This document shows, in pieces, positions 10,631-21,328 of a DNA stretch of 64,000 nucleotides. Location: NCBI RefSeq assembly GCF_036320965.1, contig NC_092232.1, positions 54,370,982-54,434,981 of the forward strand, given 5' to 3'. This DNA is from Panulirus ornatus (lineage: Eukaryota > Arthropoda > Malacostraca > Decapoda > Palinuridae). The position numbers and the translations under genes are program-made. Under the pieces are notes generated by a model, which saw only the letters and a program-made list of their open reading frames with translations, had not been told where the DNA came from and did not search any database. The first letter of the stretch is position 1. Each line of letters begins with the position of its first letter.

Positions 10631-10964
10631 AAATAATGAATGCATAATTACTGTAGAGTAGAGCTAGATGTTTGTGTGTGTCTGATCTCCTAAAACTGGA
10701 ATTGCATCATGTAACTGGCTGCTTTTTCTCATAGTTTTGTGTAAAGACCAGCTACATAAGATTGGCCATTAGAATATCTCCCTCTTTCCTCAAAGAGCAA
10801 GGCTATTAGATTTTCTCTTTTCTTTCTTTTAATCCCTTTTCTTAAAATGCTTTACTTTTAAGGGTTAAATCTGCAGATATCTGCAGACGTAAGACTAGTC
10901 ACCATTCTAGTGTTTTTCATTCTTTACTTCATTTTACTTTTCATTCAACACAATTTTGATTGGG
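10631..10964. other. Low-copy spacer
   Basis: No ORF or motif stands out. There is a short CTGCAGATAT direct repeat near 10,870. Confidence 0.4.
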
Positions 10965-11520
10965 ATACAGCTACCTGGATCAGAGGAGTGCATCTTGACA
11001 ACCATTGAAGTGGTAGCTGTATAATGAGACAGCACTTCTGTGGTTTTCAAATTGCATTCCTCTGACCCAGGTAGCTGTCTTTTCTTTCTACCTCACCCAC
11101 ACATGGACTATTGACATTCTGTCCACAAATATCGAGTCTCTACTTGTCATAGATAACACTCGACAACATGTAATTCACCCATCTCATTCTTCGTAACTCT
11201 TGATTTTCTTATGGTAAATGCGCTGTGCTAGCCCTGCCTTCTGGCAAAATGTAGGAGCAATAGACAGAATTAGTAGATAGGAACATTTAGGCAGGAGCAT
11301 TAGGTAGAAACATTAGCTAGAAGAAGTAGATAGGAACATTAGGTAGAAGTAGTCAGTAGGGACATTTGGTAGGAGCCTCTCCAAACACTGTGCCAGACTT
11401 GCCCTCTGCCAGTGGCCTGTTTAGGGACTGGAGTTCACTAGTTATGGAGACTATTGCTGTGGCCACCCCCATGAAGGAGCTCCAGAATGGAACAGGCATC
11501 AGAGATGTAGATAGATAGGT
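10965..11520 (+). repeat. GATA-tailed dispersed repeat (family A)
   Basis: The 5' part contains an inverted repeat with arms of about 40 bp, 10,971-11,011 and about 11,025-11,072 (CTACCTGGATCAGAGGA facing TCCTCTGACCCAGGTAG). It is followed by a conserved body, about seven degenerate 13-bp units of type TAGGTAGGAGCAT (11,258-11,378), a block ending in GTGGCCACCCCCATGA, and a terminal GATA run. Other copies lie at 7,430 (-), 43,110 (-), 44,925 (-) and 47,745 (+). It has no coding potential. It could be a non-autonomous DNA element or a SINE-like unit, but no class-defining termini were found. Confidence 0.75.
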
Positions 11521-12717
11521 AAACAGATATGTATCTTCTCACTCCATGTTATCATCAAAAAGAAGAAAAGTAGAGAAAAGATGGATAAGTTTTTTCAATT
11601 GATACTTATTATCACTGAAAGAGATGTTTATTTAAAAAGTCTATGTAGTTTAGACTGAAGTGTGCTTATCACAACATATTTACCTCACGAAGTTGTGTAG
11701 CTGAGGTATGAATGTGTGATGTATGGCTAGATACCACAGTCATATCAAAGTTCAGTTTGTTTGAGGGGTCACCTCTTAGTCCTAGCATTGAAGCTTTGAC
11801 CTTTTGATGCAAAATAAACTTGACCTGTTTTCCTTCAAAGTCAAGCAAAGCCGTAAAGTTATTCATACTTAATGTCACCGTTGCCCTCTTTACCAAGTCA
11901 TGAAGTTAACATTGTGGTTGTTTGAGAAAAAAGAATTGGAATGAGAAAAATTTTTTGAAGAGTAGGAGATTGAGAGGGTAAATGACTTAGATAGTTTTGT
12001 TACAGAATTTACAGAGGGATTTTGAATATAAGGTTGGATTTCAATGTTGAAAGGCAGAGAAAACTGGTTGAAATGTAAGGAAAATGAAAGCAAACAGTTG
12101 CAAGGATGTTACTAATGTAAGGGTAGCCAGATGATATGTTTAAAGTGAATCGTAGGTCTAACTAGAATAAGATAAAGAATGAGATTTTTAAGATGAGTTT
12201 TACTATACTGGTAATGGAATTTAGAATAAGGAAAACGAATGAAAAATTAGAGATATACAGTATCATGCATGGAGAGAGTTGATAAAGTAATGTGATTTGG
12301 GTATTGGAGGGAATGACTAAGATAATGAGTAAGAGCAGGTACAGTGGAAGATTTAAGTTGTAAGAAAGAGTAAGAGAGAAAGTATGTGAATGATACAATG
12401 ATGAATATAGAAATGCCTCATACATGTGCTTTAAAAATGGGTCTTCACAGGACTTCTTATGCAATTACAGTTTAAAAGACGATTGTGTGAAATAGTGAAA
12501 AAAGAAAGGCACGAGTGCAGATAGTCATCACTTAACATCAGAGATGTGTTCATGTGAAGTATGATATTAAGTAAAACAGTTTTGCATGAAACCACTGTTT
12601 CCATAGATGTGAACTTTATAAAGGAAGAAAATAGTAAATGATAGATATTGAATGATGAATAGTTACTGATTAATTTAGTAATAGATGATGAATGCAAGAT
12701 GATTATCTACAATTATA
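11521..12717. other. Low-copy sequence, no gene recognised
   Basis: AT-rich. Minus-strand open stretches of up to 100 codons are low-complexity S/L/I-rich and lack motifs. I see no exon signature. Confidence 0.5.
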
Positions 12718-12720
12718 TTG

Positions 12721-12778
<58 letters not shown>
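12718..12778. repeat. (ATT)n microsatellite
   Basis: About 19 ATT units ending at the left edge of an inverted RTE segment. Confidence 0.95.
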
Positions 12779-12779
<1 letters not shown>

Positions 12780-13866
12780 GCCCATGCCTCACAATTATAT
12801 AACATTGTTGGAACCACTATTCCTTCAAACATTCCCATTTTTGTTCTGAGATAATGTTCTTGCCTTCCACACATTCTTCAATGCTTCCAGAACCTTCGCC
12901 CCCTTCCCCACCCTGTGACTCACTTCCGCTTCCACAGTTCCATCTGGTGCTAAATCCACTCCCAGATATCTAAAACACTTCACTACATCCACTTTTTCTC
13001 CAAACTCACATCCCAATTGACTTGTCCCTCAACCCTACTGTACCTAATAACCTTGCTCTTATTCACATATACTCTCAGCTTTCTTATTTCACACACTTTA
13101 CCAAGCTCAGTCACCAGCCTCTGCACTTTGGGTATGTTTGAGGGAATAGTAGTTCCAAGAATGTTATATGGTTGCGAGACGTGGGCTATAGATAGGGTTG
13201 TGCGGAGGAGGGTGGATGTGTTGGAAATGAGATGTTTGAGGTCAATATGTGGTGTGAGGTGGTTTGATCGAGTAAGTAATGAAAGGGTAAGAGAGATGTG
13301 TGATAATAAAAAGAGTGTGGTTGAGAGAGCAGAAGAGGGTGTATTGAAATGGTTTGGTCACATGGAGAGAATGAGTGCGGAAAGATTGACAAAGAGGATA
13401 TGTGTGTCAGAGATGGAGGGAACGAGGATAAGTGGGAGACCAAATTGGAGGTGGAAAGATGGAGTAAAAAAGGTTTTGAGTGATCGGGGCCTGAACATTA
13501 AGGAGGGTGAAAGGTGTGTGAGGAATAGAGTGAACTAGAACGATGTGGTATGCCGGGGTCGACGTGCTGTCAATGATTTGAACCAGGGCATGTGAAGCAT
13601 CTGGGGTAAACCATAGAAAGTTTTGTGGGGCCTGGATGTGGAAAGGGAGGTGTGTTTTTGGTGCATCACATATGACAGCTAGAGACAGTGTGAACGAATG
13701 TGGCCTTTGTTGTCTTTTCCTAGTGCTACCCTGCACGCATGCAGGGGTAAGGGGATGCCATTTCATGTGTGGTAGGGTGGCGACAGGAATGGATGAAGGC
13801 AGCATGTATGAATATGTCCATGTGTATATTTGTATATGTCAGTGTATGTATATAAGTATATATATA
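12779..13866 (+). mobile_element. RTE-like LINE with 5' inversion, long-3'UTR subfamily
   Basis: The left part (12,779-13,128) is RTE coding sequence in antisense, from the YGCEAWAID region back to QRLVTELGKV. The right part (from 13,129) is sense sequence starting at MFEGIVVPRMLYGCE, through the C-terminus at 13,538 and a long 3' UTR to about 13,866. The two parts overlap by about 60 bp of element sequence. Antisense 5' segment next to the target, then sense 3' segment, is the layout expected from twin priming during target-primed reverse transcription. The C-terminal block is the serine form (VLSDRGL). Confidence 0.8.
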
Positions 13867-14132
13867 TTATTTGCTTTGTTGCTGTCTCCCGTGTTCGTGA
13901 GGTAGCGCAAGGAAACAGACGAAAGAAATGGCCCAACCCGCCCCCATACACATGTATATACATACACGTCCACACACGCAAATATACATACCCATACATG
14001 TCAATATACACATATATATACACACACAGACCCATACATATATACACATGCACACAATTCACAGTGTTTGCCTTTATTCATTCCCATCGCCACCTCACCA
14101 CACATGGAATAACATCCCCCTCCCCCCCCTCT

Positions 14133-14136
<4 letters not shown>
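13867..14136 (-). mobile_element. RTE 3' UTR fragment, long-3'UTR type
   Basis: Reverse complement of the RTE tail and the TATG-rich part of the long 3' UTR, truncated in the C-rich stretch and fused to a (CT)n tract. No coding sequence. Its tail meets the tail of the preceding plus-strand copy. Confidence 0.8.

Positions 14137-14200
<64 letters not shown>
14137..14200. repeat. (CT)n then (TA)n microsatellites
   Basis: About 17 CT units followed by about 14 TA units, between the 5' break of the RTE 3' UTR fragment and the tail of a short element. Confidence 0.95.
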
Positions 14201-14202
<2 letters not shown>

Positions 14203-14439
14203 TTCTTTTTCTTCTAAACTATTTACCATTTCCCGCGTTAGCGAGGTAGCGTTAGGAACAGAGGACTGGGCCTTTTTTGGAATATCCTCACCTGGCCCCC
14301 TCTGTTCCTTCTTTTACAAAATTAAAAAAAAAAACGAGAGGGGAGGATTTCCAGCCCCCCGCTCCCTTCCCTTTTAGTCGCCTTCTACGACACGCAGGGA
14401 ATACGTGGGAAGTATTCTTAATCCCCTATCCCCAGGGAT
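14201..14439 (-). mobile_element. Short non-autonomous RTE derivative
   Basis: Reverse orientation. It starts with the tail (CATTTCCCGCGTTAGCGAGG), passes the T/A-run and the C-rich block, and ends with the head tip CCCTATCCCCAGGGAT followed by (TA)n. The inner hairpin stem differs here (GGATATTCC in place of the usual GAGG...CCTC pair). No ORF. Confidence 0.8.
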
Positions 14440-14466
14440 AATATATATATATATATATATATATAT

Positions 14467-14718
14467 TTTCTTTCTTTCTTTCAAACTATTCGCCATTTCC
14501 CGCATTAGCGAGGTAGCGTTAAGAACAGAGGACTGGGCCTTGAGGGAATACCCTCACCTGGCCCAATTCTCTGTTCCTTCTTTTGGAAAATTAAAGAAAA
14601 AAAAAAAAAAAACGAGAGGGGAGGATTTCCAGCCCCCCGCTCCCTCCCCTTTTAGTCGCCTTCTACGACACGCAGGGAATACGTGGGAAGTATTCTTTCT
14701 CCCCTATCCCCAGGGATA
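14467..14718 (-). mobile_element. Short non-autonomous RTE derivative
   Basis: A second reverse-oriented copy directly after the first, separated only by (TA)n. Head, middle hairpin and tail are all present and no ORF is seen. With the neighbours it forms a same-orientation chain. Confidence 0.8.
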
Positions 14719-14777
<59 letters not shown>

Positions 14778-14778
14778 G
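14719..14778. repeat. (TA)n plus T-run
   Basis: About 22 TA units and a T homopolymer joining the head of a short element to the tail of the next minus-strand RTE copy. Confidence 0.95.
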
Positions 14779-16340
14779 CTTTGTCGCTGTCTCCCGCGCC
14801 TGCGAGGTAGCGCAAGGAAACAGACGAAAGAAATGGCCCAACCCACCCCCACACACATGCACACACACACACACACACACACAGCCACACACACAAACAT
14901 ACACACCCACACATCCCAACGTACACACATATATACACACACAGACACACACATATACACACATGCACACAATTCACACTGTCTGCCCCTACTCAACCCC
15001 ATTGCCACCCCGCCACACACGGAATAACATCCCCCTCCCCCCTCATGTGCTCGAGGCAGTGCCAGGAAAAGACAACAAAGGCCCCATTCGCTCACACTCA
15101 GTCTCCAGCTGTCATGCAATAATGCCCGAAACCACAGCTCCCTTACCACATCCAGGCCCCACAGAACTTTCCATGGTTTACCCCAGATGCTTCACATGCC
15201 CTGCTTCAATCCATTGACAGAACGTCAACCCTGTTATACCACATCTATCCAATTCACTCTATTCCTTGCCCGCCTTTCACCCTCCTGCATGTTCAGGCCC
15301 CGATCACTCAAAATCTTTCTCACTCCATCTTTCCACCTCCAATTTGGTCTCCCACTTCTCCTTGTTCCCTCCACCTCCGACACATATATCCTCTTGGTCA
15401 ATCTTTCCTCACTCATTCTCTCCATGTGCCCAAACCATTTCAAAACACCCTCTTCTGCTCTCTCAACCACGCTTTTTATTTCCACACATCTCTCTTACCC
15501 TTATATTACTTACTCGATCTAACCACCTCACACCACTTATTGTCCTCAAACATCTCATTTCCAGCACATCCACCCTCCTGTGCACAGCTCTATCCATAGC
15601 CCACACCTCGCAACCATACAACATTGTTGGAACCACTACTTCAAACATAGCCATTTCTGCTTTCCGATATAATGTTCTCGACTTCCACACTTTCTTTAAG
15701 GCTCCCAGGATTTTCGCCCCCTCCCCCACCCTATGATCCACTTCCGCTTCCATGGTTCCATCTGCTGCCAGATCCACTCCCATATATCTAAAACACTTTA
15801 CTAGCTCCAGTTTTTCTCCATTCAAACTTACCTCCCAATTGACTTGACCCTCAACCCTACTGTACCTAATAACCTTGCTCTTATTCAAATTTACTCTTAA
15901 CTTTCTTCTTTCACACACTTTACTAAACCTAGTCACCAGCTTCTGCAGTTTCTCACATGAATCAGCCACCAGCGCTGTATCATCAGCGAACAACAACTGA
16001 CTCACTTCCCAAGCTCTCTCATCCCCAACGACTTCATACTTGCCCCTCTTTCCAAAACTCTTGCATTCACCTCCCTAACAACCCCATCCATAAACAAATT
16101 AAACAACCATGGAGACATCACACACCCCTGCTGCAAACCTACATTCACTGAGAACCAATCACTTTCCTCTCTTCCTACACGTACACATGCCTTACATCCT
16201 CGATAAAAACTTTTCACTGCTTCTAACAACTTGCCTCCCACACCATATATTCTTAGTACCTTCCACAGAGCATCTCTATCAGCTCTATCAGATGCCTTCT
16301 ACAGATCCATAAATGCTACATACAAAGCCATTTGTATGTA
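14779..16340 (-). mobile_element. RTE-like LINE, 5'-truncated, long-3'UTR subfamily
   Basis: Long 3' UTR at 14,779-15,235, rich in CA/TG steps, then coding sequence back to YVAFMDL near 16,330. A 2-bp loss near 15,472 and a 1-bp loss near 16,029 break the frame. The FADD box is intact in QLLFADDTALVADS. The C-terminal block is the serine form (KILSDRGL). The 5' end continues into a TA/TTTGTATA tract. A poor-quality second version of this copy occupies 33,205-34,490. Confidence 0.82.
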
Positions 16341-16403
16341 TATATATATATATTTGTATATATATATATTTGTGTATATATATATATATAATTTTTTTTT
16401 TTT
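16341..16403. repeat. (TA)n-rich tract
   Basis: TA units interrupted twice by TTTG, then a T-run. The same interrupted pattern recurs at 34,480-34,550, which ties the two regions together. Confidence 0.9.
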
Positions 16404-17778
16404 TTGCTTTGTCGCTGTCTCCCGCGTTTGCGAGGTAGCGCAAGGAAACAGACGAAAGAAATATCCCAACCCACCCCCATACACATGTACATACATACGT
16501 CCACACACGCAAATATACATACCTACACAGCTTTCCATGGTTTACCCCAGACGCTTCACATGCCTTGATTCAATCCACTGACAGCACGTCAACCCCGGTA
16601 TACCACATCACTCCAATTCACTCTATTCCTTGCCCTCCTTTCACCCTCCTGCATGTTCAGGCCCCGATCACACAAAATCTTTTTCACTCCATCTTTCCAC
16701 CTCCAATTTGGTCTCCCTCTTCTCCTCGTTCCCTCCACCTCCGACACATATATTCTCTTGGTCAATCTTTCCTCACTCATTCTCTCCATGTGCCCGAACC
16801 ATTTCAAAACACCCTCTTCTGCTCTCTCAACCACGCTCTTTTTGTTTCCACACATCTCTCTTACCCTTACGTTACTTACTCGATCAAACCACCTCACACC
16901 ACACATTGTCCTCAAACATCTCATTTCCAGCACATCCATCCTCCTGCGCACAACTCTATCCATAGCCCACGCCTCGCAACCATACAACATTGTTGGAACC
17001 ACTATTCCTTCAAACATACCCATTTTTGCTTTCCGAGATAATGTTCTCAACTTCCACACATTCTTCAAGGCCCCCAGAATTTTCGCCCCCTCCCCCACCC
17101 TATGATCCACTTCCGCTTCCATGGTTCCATCCGCTGCCAGATCCACTCCCAGATATCTAAAACACTTCACTTCCTCCAGTTTTTCTCCATTCAAACTCAC
17201 CTCCCAATTGACTTGACCCTCAACCCTACTGTACCTAATAACCTTGCTCTTATTCACATTTACTCTTAACTTTCTTCTTTCACACACTCTACCAAATTCA
17301 GTCACCAGCTTCTGCAGTTTCTCACATGAATCAGCCACCAGCGCTGTATCATCAGCGAACAACAACTGACTCACTTCCCAAGCTCTCTCATCCCCAACAG
17401 ACTTCATACTTGCCCCTCTTTCCAAAACTCTTGCATTCACCTCCCTAACCACCCCATCCATAAACAAATTAAACAACCATGGAGACATCACACACCCCTG
17501 CCGCAAACCTACATTCACTGAGAACCAATCACTTTCCTCTCTTCCTACACGTACACATGCCTTACATCCTCGATAAAAACTTTTCATTGCTTCTAACAAC
17601 TTGCCTCCCACACCATATATTCTTAATACCTTCCACAGAGCATCTCTATCAACTCTATCATATGCCTTCTCCAGATCCATAAATGCTACATACAAATCCA
17701 TTTGCTTTTCTAAGTATTCCTCACATACATTCTTCAAAGCAAACACCTGATCCACACATCCTCTACCACTTCTGAAAC

Positions 17779-17780
<2 letters not shown>
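16404..17780 (-). mobile_element. RTE-like LINE, 5'-truncated, open RT, short-3'UTR subfamily
   Basis: The minus strand is open without a stop from CGFRSGRGCVDQVF (17,780) to the native stop at 16,589, about 397 codons. It contains FMDLEKAYDRVDRDALW (motif A), GLRQGCVMSPWLF (motif B), QLLFADDTALVADS (motif C with the two catalytic Asp) and FRYLGVDL, then the C-terminal LKWFGHMERM and GRPNWRWKDG blocks. The endonuclease and N-terminal RT motifs are missing. It is the best-preserved RT core among the truncated copies. It is fused to (TA)n at its 5' end. Confidence 0.9.

Positions 17781-17863
<83 letters not shown>
17781..17863. repeat. (TA)n microsatellite
   Basis: About 41 TA units, the longest tract in the window. 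Confidence 0.95.
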
Positions 17864-17868
<5 letters not shown>

Positions 17869-17904
17869 TAAATTGTTTCTTACATTTTTCATATGTATAT
17901 ATAT

Positions 17905-17929
17905 GTATGTGTGTGTGTGTGTATGTGTG

Positions 17930-17966
<37 letters not shown>

Positions 17967-17983
17967 ATATATATATGTATATT
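17905..17983. repeat. (GT)n / (TA)n microsatellite
   Basis: GT runs broken by A and C, then TA repeats, leading directly into the 5' end of a full-length RTE copy. Confidence 0.95.
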
Positions 17984-20900
17984 ATCCCTGGGGATAGGGG
18001 TGAAAGAATACTTCCCACGTATTCCTCGCGTGTCATAGAAAGCGACTAGAGGGGACGGGAGCGGGGGGCCAGAAATCCTCCCCTCCTTGTATTAACTTTC
18101 TAAAATGGGAAACAGAAGAAGGAGTCATGCGGGGAGTGCTCATCCTCCTCGAAGGCTCAGAGTGGGGTGCCTAAATGTGTGTGGATGTAATCAAGATGTG
18201 AAAAAAGGAGAGATAGGTAGTATGTTTGAGGAAAGGAACCTGGATGTTTTGGCTCTGAGTGAAACGAAGCTCAAGGGTAAAGGGGAAGAGTGGTTTGGGA
18301 ATGTCTGGGGAGTAAAGTCAGGGGTTAGTGAGAGGACAAGAGCAAGGGAAGGAGTAGCAATACTCCTGAAACAGGAGTTGTGGGAGTATGTGATAGAGTG
18401 TAAGAAAGTAAATTCTCGATTAATATGGGTAAAACTGAAAGTTGATGGAGAGAGGTGGGTGATTATTGGTGCATATGCACCTGGGCATGAGAAGAAAGAT
18501 CAAGAGAGGCAAGTGTTTTTGGGAGCAGCTGAATGAGTGTGTTAGTGGTTTTGATGCACGAGACCGGGTGATAGTGATGGGTGATTTGAATGCAAAGGTG
18601 AGTAATGTGGCAGTTGGGGGAATAATTGGTATACATGGGGTGTTCAGTGTTGTAAATGGAAATGGTGAAGAGCTTGTAGATTTATGTGCTGAAAAAGGAC
18701 TGATGATTGGGAATACCTGGTTTAAAAAGCGAGATATACATAAGTATACTTATGTAAGTAGGGGAGATGGCCAGAGAGCGTTATTGGATTACGTGTTAAT
18801 TGACAGGCGTGCGAAAGAGAGACTTTTGGATGTTAATGTGCTGAGAGGTGCAACTGGAGGGATGTCTGATCATTATCTTGTGGAGGCTAAGGTGAAGATT
18901 TGTATGGGTTTTCAGAAAAGAAGAGTGAATGGTGGGGAGAAGAGGGTGGTGAGAGTAAGTGAGCTTGAGAAGGAGACCTGTGTGAGGAAGTACCAGGAGA
19001 GACTGAGTACAGAATGGAAAAAGGTGAGAACAATGGAAGCAAGGGGAGTGGGGGAGGAATGGGATGTATTTAGGGAATCAGTGATGGATAGCGCAAAAGA
19101 TGCTTGTGGCATGAGAAGAGTGGGAGGTGGGTTGATTAGAAAGGGTAGTGAGTGGTGGGATGAAGAAGTAAGAGTATTAGTGAAAGAGAAGAGAGAGGCA
19201 TTTGGATGATTTTTACAGGGAAAAAATGCAATTGAGTGGGAGATGTATAAAAGAAAGAGACAGGAGGTCAAGAGAAAGGTGCAAGAGGTGAAAAAAAGGG
19301 CAAATGAGAGTTGGGGTGAGAGAGTATCATTAAATTTTAGGGAGAATAAAAAGATGTTCTGGAAGGAGGTAAATAAAGTGCGTAAGACAAGTGAGCAAAT
19401 GGGAACTTCAGTGAAGGGCGCAAATGGGGAGGTGATAACAAGTAGTGGTGATGTGAGAAGGAGATGGAGTGAGTATTTTGAAGGTTTGTTGAATGTGTTT
19501 GATGATAGAGTGGCAGATATAGGGTGTTTTGGTCGAGGTGGTGTGCAAAGTGAGAGGGTTAGGGAAAATGATTTGGTAAACAGAGAAGAGGTAGTGAAAG
19601 CTTTGCGGAAGATGAAAGCCGGCAAGGCAGCAGGTTTGGATGGTATTGCAGTGGAATTTATTAAAAAAGGGGGTGACTGTATTGTTGACTGGTTGGTAAG
19701 GTTATTTAATGTATGTATGACTCATGGTGAGGTGCCTGAGGATTGGCGGAATGCGTGCATAGTGCCATTGTACAAAGGCAAAGGGGATAAGAGTGAGTGC
19801 TCAAATTACAGAGGTATAAGTTTGTTGAGTATTCCTGGTAAATTATATGGGAGGGTATTGATTGAGAGGGTGAAGGCATGTACAGAGCATCAGATTGGGG
19901 AAGAGCAGTGTGGTTTCAGAAGTGGTAGAGGATGTGTGGATCAGGTGTTTGCTTTGAAGAATGTATGTGAGAAATACTTAGAAAAGCAAATGGATTTGTA
20001 TGTAGCATTTATGGATCTGGAGAAGGCATATGATAGAGTTGATAGAGATGCTCTGTGGAAGGTATTAAGAATATATGGTGTGGGAGGCAAGTTGTTAGAA
20101 GCAGTGAAAAGTTTTTATCGAGGATGTAAGGCATGTGTACGTGTAGGAAGAGAGGAAAGTGATTGGTTCTCAGTGAATGTAGGTTTGCGGCAGGGGTGTG
20201 TGATGTCTCCATGGTTGTTTAATTTTGTTTATGGATGGGGTTGTTATGGAGGTAAATGCAAGAGTTTTGGAAAGAGGGGCAAGTATGAAGTCTGTTGGGG
20301 ATGAGAGAACTTGGGAAGTGAGTCAGTTGTTGTTCGCTTATGATACAGCGCTGGTGGCTGATTCATGTGAGAAACTGCAGAAGCTGGTGACTGAGTTTGG
20401 TAAAGTGTGTGGAAGAAGAAAGTTAAGAGTAAATGTGAATAAGAGCAAGGTTATTAGGTACAGTAGGGTTGAGGGTCAAGTCAATTAGGAGGTGAGTTTG
20501 AATGGAGAAAAACTGGAGGAAGTGAAGTGTTTTAGATATCTGGGAGTGGATCTGGCAGCGGATGGAACCATGGAAGCGGAAGTGGATCATAGGGTGGGGG
20601 AGGGGGCGAAAATTCTGGGGGCCTTGAAGAATGTGTGGAAGTCGAGAACATTATCTCGGAAAGCAAAAATGGGTATGTTTGAAGGAATAGTGGTTCCAAC
20701 AATGTTGTATGGTTGCGAGGCGTGGGCTATGGATAGAGTTGTGCGCAGGAGGATGGATGTGCTGGAAATGAGATGTTTGAGGACAATGTGTGGTGTGAGG
20801 TGGTTTGATCGAGTGAGTAACGTAAGGGTAAGAGAGATGTGTGGAAATAAAAAGAGCGTGGTTGAGAGAGCAGAAGAGGGTGTTTTGAAGTGGTTTGGGC

Positions 20901-21300
20901 ACATGGAGAGGATGAGTGAGGAAAGATTGACCAAGAGGATATATGTGTCAGAGGTGGAGGGAACAAGGAGAAGAGGGAGACCAAATTGGAGGTGGAAAGA
21001 TGGAGTGAAAAAGATTTTGTGTGATCGGGGCCTGAACATGCAGGAGGGTGAAAGGAGGGCAAGGAATAGAGTGAATTGGAGCGATGTGGTATACCGGGGT
21101 TGACGTGCTGTCAGTGGATTGAATCAGGGCATGTGAAGCGTCTGGGGTAAACCATGGAAAGCTGTATAGGTATGTATATTTGCGTGTGTGGACGTATGTA
21201 TATACATGTGTGTGGGGGTGGGTTGGGCCATTTCTTTCGTCTGTTTCCTTGCGCTACCTCGCAAATGCGGGAGACAGCGACAAAGTATAAAAAAAAAAAA
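17984..21300 (+). mobile_element. RTE-like LINE, full length, disrupted ORF, short-3'UTR subfamily
   Basis: The element has a 5' head (17,984-18,104), an ORF from ATG 18,105 to stop 21,103, a short 3' UTR and an A/TA tail. The APE-type endonuclease shows LNVCG, LSETKLKG (Glu), GAYAP, GDLNAKV (Asp/Asn) and SDHYLVEAKV (Asp-His). The RT shows GLDGIAVEF, NYRGISLLS, QCGFRSGRG, FMDLEKAYDRVD and GLRQGCVMSPWLF; motif C reads LLFAYDTALVADS, so the first catalytic Asp is Tyr. Other damage: +1 T near 18,510, TGA at 19,207, +1 T near 20,222, TAG at 20,486. Length (~3.3 kb), single ORF and tail fit the RTE clade. Confidence 0.88.
18105..21103 (+). pseudogene. RTE endonuclease-reverse transcriptase ORF, broken
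   Basis: In an intact relative this ORF would give one protein of about 1,000 residues: an APE-type endonuclease (first ~240 codons), a basic linker, RT (roughly codons 490-780) and a C-terminal region of about 170 codons. In target-primed reverse transcription the endonuclease nicks DNA and the RT copies the element RNA at the nick. Here two homopolymer insertions, two nonsense codons and the Asp-to-Tyr change in motif C make it inactive. The start is the first ATG after the conserved head, followed by GNRRRSHAGS. Confidence 0.85.
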
Positions 21301-21328
21301 GAAAAATATATATATATATATATATATA
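21301..21328. repeat. A-run and (TA)n
   Basis: Tail of the full-length copy. It runs directly into coding sequence of the next copy at TTGTTTATGG. Confidence 0.9.

Noticed and set aside
17984..18104. A complete HDV-like ribozyme in the LINE head
   Set aside because: P1-like and P2-like pairings can be drawn, but P3 overlaps P1 and no convincing catalytic C segment is placed. Kept only as a hypothesis.
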